NCBI GenBank assembly: GCA_006218045.1
Contig: VBWB01000017.1
Coordinates: forward strand, 1 to 47,944
DNA length: 47,944 nt
Source: Stygiobacter sp.
Lineage (GTDB): Bacteria; Pseudomonadota; Alphaproteobacteria; Rhodospirillales; Magnetospirillaceae
Direction: 5' to 3'
The notes under the pieces were generated by a model. The model made no database searches and was not told the DNA's origin. It saw only the letters and a list, made by a program, of their open reading frames with translations. Every line of letters starts with the position of its first letter. The stretch's first letter is position 1. Shown here piece after piece: positions 43,521 to 47,944 of this stretch. The position numbers were made by a program, and so were the translations under genes.

Positions 43521-43563
43521 GCCTAAGCCCCCTTCGGCGCAACGCGCCGAAGGGGGCTTAGGC
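43521..43563 (-). terminator. 20-bp hairpin after the small secreted gene
   Basis: Stem arms 43521-43540 and 43544-43563 match exactly around AAC. It lies nine bases past the stop at 43573 and before the SGNH gene. It has only a weak T-run (TTATAA), but the strong stem is likely to end or pause transcription. Confidence 0.75.
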
Positions 43564-43572
43564 TTGATCGGC

Positions 43573-43926
43573 TTACTTCGCCGGGCGGACCGGGCGACCG
43601 CTCTTGGCGTCGAAGGTCATGGTGCGCAGCACCTTGCCGTCGGCACCGATGATCTCGCCGCTGATCTTGCCGTCTTCGATGGTCTTGACGGTGCCGACCT
43701 TGGCATCCTCGCCGCGCCAGGCGATCATCCCTTCCAGGATGTCCTTGACCTGGGTCTCGGTCAGCGGCTTTTCACGGTCGGCACACCGACCGGGACCGCC
43801 TGGGCCGCCCATCATTTCCCACGGGCCGTCACCACCATGGGGGCCACGGGCCTGGGCTTGGGAGATGCCGCCCAAGGCGGCCAGGGCGACGATGGCGGCG
43901 ATAACGATACGGGACTTGGTCTTCAT
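43573..43926 (-). CDS. secreted Met/Gly-rich small protein
   Basis: 117 aa from ATG 43926, GGAG six bases before it. Sec signal peptide (IVIAAIVALAALGGISQAQA). The mature part starts RGPHGGDGPWEMMGGPGGPG, then a small domain (VKDILEGMIAWRGEDAKVGT, IEDGKISGEIIGADGKVLR) of beta-alpha type, loosely PepSY-like. It is divergent from the response regulator gene, with 168 bases between, so it is a likely target of that two-component system (inference). Confidence 0.75.
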   Translation of the reverse strand: MKTKSRIVIAAIVALAALGGISQAQARGPHGGDGPWEMMGGPGGPGRCADREKPLTETQVKDILEGMIAWRGEDAKVGTVKTIEDGKISGEIIGADGKVLRTMTFDAKSGRPVRPAK

Positions 43927-44094
43927 GAAAAACTCCATCGGTTTGGTGAAGGACTGATGGGGCTTAGATGACCAGAGGCCTGTAACGCCGGTATGTCGCC
44001 AGCTCGGGCATTTGGCAACAAAGGGTATCGGGCTGTTACCTTCTGTTGCGAAACACCAACGGACGCCGCCCGTGGCCCGCGCTATATTGGGGGC

Positions 44095-44826
44095 ATGAAC
44101 ACCACGCCGCACATCCTGGTGGTCGACGACGACCACGAAATCCGCGAATTACTGGCCCGCTTCCTGGCCAAGCACGGCCTGCACGTCTCCACCGCCCGCG
44201 ACGGCACCGAGATGGACCGGTTGCTGGATGCCCACGGTATCGATCTGGTGGTCCTTGATCTGATGATGCCGGGCGAGGACGGCCTGAGCCTGACCCGCCG
44301 GCTGCGCACCCAGGGCAATCGCCTGCCCATCATCATGCTGACCGCCATGGCCGAGGACACCGACCGCATCGTCGGATTGGAAGTGGGCGCCGACGATTAC
44401 CTGCCCAAGCCGTTCAACCCGCGTGAATTGCTGGCCCGCATCAAGGCGGTGCTGCGCCGCGCCCCGGCGGAAAACGACGCCGCCGCCCCGATCTCCGGCG
44501 GCGGCGGCCACCGCCTGCGCTTCGACGGCTGGGTGCTGGACATGGCCACCCGCGACCTCACCGATCCCGGCGGCGTGGTGCTGACCCTGTCGGCGGGTGA
44601 ATTCGACCTGCTGCGCGCCTTTGTCGAACATCCGCGCCGGGTGCTGTCACGCGATCAGTTGCTGGATCTGGCCCGCGGTCGCCAGGCCATTCCCTTCGAC
44701 CGTTCCATCGACATCCAGGTCAGCCGCCTGCGCCGCAAGCTCAACGACGACCCCAAAGAGCCGCAATTGATCAAGACCGTGCGCGGCGGTGGCTATCTGT
44801 TCACCCCGGACGTGGTGCGGTCATGA
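44095..44826 (+). CDS. OmpR-family response regulator
   Basis: 243 aa. Receiver domain about 5-118: D11/D12 acidic pair, D55 phosphorylation site (VVLDLMMPGEDG), T83 and K105. The winged-helix DNA-binding domain is about 140-240 (GEFDLLRAFVEHPRRVLSRD, then IDIQVSRLRRKLNDD and GGGYLF). The start at 44095 follows the family and has a GGGG upstream. It overlaps the kinase by ATGA. Confidence 0.95.
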   Translation: MNTTPHILVVDDDHEIRELLARFLAKHGLHVSTARDGTEMDRLLDAHGIDLVVLDLMMPGEDGLSLTRRLRTQGNRLPIIMLTAMAEDTDRIVGLEVGADDYLPKPFNPRELLARIKAVLRRAPAENDAAAPISGGGGHRLRFDGWVLDMATRDLTDPGGVVLTLSAGEFDLLRAFVEHPRRVLSRDQLLDLARGRQAIPFDRSIDIQVSRLRRKLNDDPKEPQLIKTVRGGGYLFTPDVVRS

Positions 44827-46202
44827 AAATCCTGCCGTCCTCGCTGATGGGCCGCACCGCCCTTGTCCTGGTGCTGGCGGTTCTGGTCGCCCTGGGGGTC
44901 GCCCTGGCCCTGTTCGTCGGCAATCGCGGCGAGGCGCTGTCCGCCCTGGGCGGGCGTTATGCCGCCGAACGGGTGGCCACCTTGGTCAATCTGCTGGAGG
45001 AAACCCCGCCGGAAAACCGCCGCCATGTGCTGCGCCGCCTGGACGCTCCGGGCCTGCGCGCCGGCTGGGGCATCAGCCCACTGGTCACCGACGACGAACG
45101 CCCCCAGGGCATGGCCAAGGGAGTGGTGCGGCTGCTATCGCGGGAAATGGACGGGCGCGAGGTGCGCGCCAGTATCGGCCCGCTGCCGCCCCCGCCTCCG
45201 CCGGAAGCCGGCATGGCTCCCCCCGGCATGGACCGCCCCAAATTCGGCCCCGGCTATTTCGGCATGGGTCACGGCATGATGGGACCGGGGCTGCGGGTGG
45301 CTGTACGCTTGAACGACGGGTCGTGGCTGAACGTCTTCGCCCCCATCGAACACGGTGATTCCCTGTGGCAGGCCCGCTTCGTCCTGCCGCTGTTGGCCGC
45401 CCTGGTGGCGGTGACGGTGGCGGCGCTGTGGGCGGTGCGCCGGGCCACCCGCCCGCTGGCCGGTCTAGCCGCCGCCGCCGAGCGCCTGGGCATGGACGTC
45501 AACGCCCCGCCCCTGCCCGAGCGCGGCCCGCGCGAGGTGCGCGCCGCCGCCCAGGCCTTCAACGTCATGCAGGACCGCATCCGCCGCTTCGTCGACGACC
45601 GCACCCAGATGCTAGCGGCCATCAGCCACGATTTGCGTACCCCGATCACCCGCATGCGCCTGCGCGCCGAATTCGTCGAGGACGACGAGCAGCGGGCCAA
45701 GATGCTGGCCGATCTGGAGGAAATGGAACACATGATCGCCGCCACCTTGGCTTTCGCCCGCGACGACGCCACGCGGGAAGAGCGCAGGCCGGTCGACGTC
45801 GCCGATCTGGTGCGCGATCTGGCCGAGGATGTGGGCATCGCCTATGACGGCCCCCCATCCCTGGTCGCCCCCGCCCGCCCGCTGGCGCTGAAGCGGGCGG
45901 TGGCCAACATTTTGGACAATGCCCGCAAATACGGCGGTTCCGCCCGCGCCCACCTGGCCTGCGACGACGGCCTTTTGACCATCCGTGTCGACGATAGCGG
46001 CCCCGGCATCGCCGAAGCCGACCACGAAAAGGTTTTCGCCCCCTTCATCCGCCTGGAAACCAGCCGCAACCGCGGCACCGGCGGCACCGGCCTGGGGCTG
46101 GCGGTGGCCCGCGCCGCCATCCGTGCCCATGGTGGCGACATCGTCTTGCAAAACCGGCCCGAGGGCGGGTTGCGGGTGATTTTGTCCTTTCCGGTGGGCT
46201 GA
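44823..46202 (+). CDS. sensor histidine kinase with Met/Gly/Pro-rich sensor
   Basis: 459 aa. TM1 about 12-32 and TM2 about 186-205 enclose a periplasmic sensor of about 150 residues that contains PPPPPPEAGMAPPGMDRP and FGPGYFGMGHGMMGPG. Then HAMP (about 206-258), a dimerisation domain with H269 (AAISHDLRTPITRMR), and an ATPase domain with N (VANILDNARKYG), DSGPGIA and GTGLGLAVARA. The Met/His-rich loop suggests metal (perhaps copper) sensing (inference). Paired with the response regulator upstream. Confidence 0.93.
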   Translation: MKILPSSLMGRTALVLVLAVLVALGVALALFVGNRGEALSALGGRYAAERVATLVNLLEETPPENRRHVLRRLDAPGLRAGWGISPLVTDDERPQGMAKGVVRLLSREMDGREVRASIGPLPPPPPPEAGMAPPGMDRPKFGPGYFGMGHGMMGPGLRVAVRLNDGSWLNVFAPIEHGDSLWQARFVLPLLAALVAVTVAALWAVRRATRPLAGLAAAAERLGMDVNAPPLPERGPREVRAAAQAFNVMQDRIRRFVDDRTQMLAAISHDLRTPITRMRLRAEFVEDDEQRAKMLADLEEMEHMIAATLAFARDDATREERRPVDVADLVRDLAEDVGIAYDGPPSLVAPARPLALKRAVANILDNARKYGGSARAHLACDDGLLTIRVDDSGPGIAEADHEKVFAPFIRLETSRNRGTGGTGLGLAVARAAIRAHGGDIVLQNRPEGGLRVILSFPVG

Positions 46203-46242
46203 CCCCGTGCCACCTTGGTCGGCCCCTGCCGAAGGATCCCGC

Positions 46243-46791
46243 ATGCGTCGCCTGCCTGTCGTACTTTCCCTGTTTCTGCTGATGGCGACCGATCCGGCCC
46301 AGGCCGCGGGCGGGGGGGGCGATGACAAGCCCGCAGCGTCGGTGGCCGCCGCCAAGGGCGTCCGCGACCTGCAATTGGCACCAAGTCAGACCCTGTCCGA
46401 ACCGATCAAGGGCGTGCGTCTGAACATCACCCAGTTCAGCTATCCCGGCGTGCCGGAGCGCGCCTCGTGCCGGACGGTGATCCGGGTGGAAAACACCAGC
46501 GAGCACACCATCGCCTTCTATTCCCTGATCCGCACCTTCGACACCCAGCAGGTTCCCTTGAGCACCTGGATGACCCCGTCGGGCGAATTGCCGCCGGGCA
46601 AATCGGGGGAGCGGCTTTATTCATGCAAGCTCGCCCGTTACATGGTGCTGGACCGCGGCAGCGCCGGCGGCTGGCCCAATACCTGCCTGGTGGACGGCGA
46701 TGAGCGCTCGCCCTGCCCGCTGGAACTGACCTTCGACGCCAATATGGACCTCCTGCCCGAACCGGCGACCAAGAACGGCAAGAAGCCTTAA
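46243..46791 (+). CDS. secreted hypothetical protein
   Basis: 182 aa from ATG 46243 (MRRLPVVLSLFLLMATDPAQ). Sec signal peptide cut after AQA; AAGGATCC upstream. The mature domain is beta-rich (VRLNITQFSYPGVPERASC), with Cys residues that may form disulfides. It starts 40 bases after the kinase stop and is likely part of the same transcript. No family recognised. Confidence 0.65.
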   Translation: MRRLPVVLSLFLLMATDPAQAAGGGGDDKPAASVAAAKGVRDLQLAPSQTLSEPIKGVRLNITQFSYPGVPERASCRTVIRVENTSEHTIAFYSLIRTFDTQQVPLSTWMTPSGELPPGKSGERLYSCKLARYMVLDRGSAGGWPNTCLVDGDERSPCPLELTFDANMDLLPEPATKNGKKP

Positions 46792-46958
46792 TCCCCCAAC
46801 ATTTGACCTATGCCAGCGGCCTTGCTCCCAAAGTGTGGTCATTGTGCCCCGAAGGAGTAGGAGTCTGGTTCCTCCGACGCGTATACCTCCGCGCCATGGA
46901 ATCCCTACGCCGTGTGTGGTGTTCTGACCCTGCCACAACGCAACCACGGAGCGCCGCC

Positions 46959-47129
46959 ATGAACACCCACGACGATATGATCCAGTTGGCCCAGATGCTG
47001 GAATCCGAATGGAACGGCGGCAAAATCGACCGCAAGTTCGTGCGTGATCTGGCCGAGCGCCTGCTGCCCCACCACCCCGAACTGCGCCACACCCTGTCCA
47101 GCGTGCGCAACCGCATGAGCCGGGGTTGA
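46959..47129 (+). CDS. 56-aa helical protein, copy 1
   Basis: MNTHDDMIQLAQMLESEWNG then KIDRKFVRDLAERLLPHHPE, ending SSVRNRMSRG. Helical, charged. A homologous copy lies 117 bases downstream at 47247. Start at 46959 follows a CGGAGC. Function unknown. Confidence 0.7.
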   Translation: MNTHDDMIQLAQMLESEWNGGKIDRKFVRDLAERLLPHHPELRHTLSSVRNRMSRG

Positions 47130-47246
47130 TATACCCCTTTCAAACAAACCCGTGGTTTCTTTCGGTTAAACATACCTACGCCTGATTGGTTCATCGACCG
47201 GCAAAGGACTAAATCCCGGCCAGGGCAACCAAGGACGGAGAGCACC

Positions 47247-47417
47247 ATGCGCGATCACGCCGACATGCAGCTTCTGGCGCGGCTGCTCCGCCAGGAATGG
47301 GAAGGGCACAGTATCGATCGGCGGGAATTGCGCGATCTGGCCCGCCGCTTGCTTCCCCACAATCCGGACTTACGCTGCACCTTGACCAGCATCGACAACC
47401 GCCTGAGCCGGGTTTGA
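47247..47417 (+). CDS. 56-aa helical protein, copy 2
   Basis: MRDHADMQLLARLLRQEWEG then HSIDRRELRDLARRLLPHNP, ending LTSIDNRLSRV. GGACGGAG lies upstream. It is the same length as copy 1 and matches it at about half the positions, so an old tandem duplication is likely. Confidence 0.7.
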   Translation: MRDHADMQLLARLLRQEWEGHSIDRRELRDLARRLLPHNPDLRCTLTSIDNRLSRV

Positions 47418-47534
47418 TCATACCGGTCGTCGTTTCATTCGACTCGCCGAAGCCGCATCACTTGTCCTTAGGCGGTTGCCCCGCTGGCCAAAGCCGGTCA
47501 CACTGACCGCCTGCGGCGCGGACGGAAGGGCAAG

Positions 47535-47852
47535 ATGCAGGCACCCGTGGTTAATTTCGCGGCGGAAAACATGGTCAGGCGAACTCCTGATCATATCGTC
47601 GCCATGGATCAGGCCGACTTGGCGTATATCCGCGACAGCCTGACCGATGTCGGTCAGGCCTTCGGCATCGCCGCCCTGCCCGACATCCCCCTGCATCTGC
47701 TGCCGGCCCGTGCCCTGATGCGGCGCCTGGTCGACCTGCGCACCAGCTTGAAGCCGCAAACCCTGGAACAAGGCGTGACCCTGGGCCGGCTGGCCGGCGC
47801 CATCCTGCGCCTGGATACGGCGGTGGCCTTCGACAAGGCACGGCGGAAGTAA
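47535..47852 (+). CDS. hypothetical protein
   Basis: 105 aa, MQAPVVNFAAENMVRRTPDH. Ala/Leu/Asp/Arg-rich helical protein (QADLAYIRDSLTDVGQAFGI). GGAAGGG upstream of the ATG. No family recognised. Confidence 0.55.
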   Translation: MQAPVVNFAAENMVRRTPDHIVAMDQADLAYIRDSLTDVGQAFGIAALPDIPLHLLPARALMRRLVDLRTSLKPQTLEQGVTLGRLAGAILRLDTAVAFDKARRK

Positions 47853-47866
47853 ACGGACCACCCGAT

Positions 47867-47894
47867 AAAAAAGGGCGCGGCCTAAGCCGCGCCC
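47867..47894 (-). terminator. intrinsic terminator
   Basis: GGGCGCGGC (47873-47881) pairs with GCCGCGCCC (47886-47894). On the minus strand six T follow (47867-47872). It serves the gene that enters the window from the right and may also end the plus-strand gene at 47852 in part. Confidence 0.8.
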
Positions 47895-47919
47895 CCCTGA
47901 CCGCGAACATGATCCGGCT

Positions 47920-47944
47920 TTAGTGGATCGATTCGCCGTGCAGC
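47920..47944 (-). CDS. 3' end of a gene entering from the right
   Basis: Minus-strand reading gives LHGESIH then TAA, 26 bases before the strong terminator. Only seven codons are visible; a C-terminus of this kind is seen in some ammonium transporters, but no assignment is justified. Confidence 0.35.

Overview
The window looks like an alphaproteobacterial chromosome, probably Rhodospirillales and Magnetospirillum-like. That rests on high GC, the block hisG-hisD-UPF0262-phosphatase-infA-maf-RNase E/G-yacG on one strand, the short form of HisG, and a UPF0262 gene. The genus is inferred from synteny and was not checked against a database.

Two regions meet at a tRNA-Phe gene (35927-36002, minus strand). 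Everything right of it is ordinary core genome: azlCD, yacG, an RNase E/G homologue, maf, infA, a small phosphatase, UPF0262, hisD, hisG, an SGNH hydrolase, then a two-component system next to a secreted Met/Gly-rich protein, and several small conserved-looking proteins. Everything left of it (1 to about 35900) reads as one large accessory island adjoining the 3' end of the tRNA gene. Its other end, and any tyrosine integrase, lie outside the window.

Island layout, left to right. 0.3-2 kb: a serine recombinase, a DUF2786 protein and a dead recombinase fragment. 2-9.2 kb: hypothetical genes, a RAMA-domain protein, a DUF4258 reading frame and an RHH/ParE-type toxin-antitoxin pair. 9.5-20.4 kb: one long minus-strand defence block holding type I restriction hsdR, a zinc-ribbon protein, hsdM, hsdS, a frameshifted DUF262/DUF1524 (GmrSD-like) gene, a Cys/His-cluster protein and a class III nucleotide cyclase with an unknown C-terminal domain. 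20.6-21.6 kb: tiny overlapping genes. 21.6-25.5 kb: secreted, lipoprotein and membrane genes beside an Xre regulator. 25.7-28 kb: an AT-rich gene framed by 54-bp inverted repeats, and an IS1380-type transposase that cuts a phosphatase gene. 28.4-35.7 kb: small hypothetical genes, an operon with two adjacent two-domain DNA methyltransferase genes, and a recombinase-like protein without the catalytic serine.

The best candidates for something undescribed are the cyclase plus Cys/His-cluster pair attached to the restriction operon (9532-11739), the tandem double methyltransferases (29732-33055), the envelope cluster (22247-25479) and the inverted-repeat unit (25753-26482). Three long island genes carry single-base frame breaks (near 13025, 24870 and 31922). 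These may be real decay or assembly errors.
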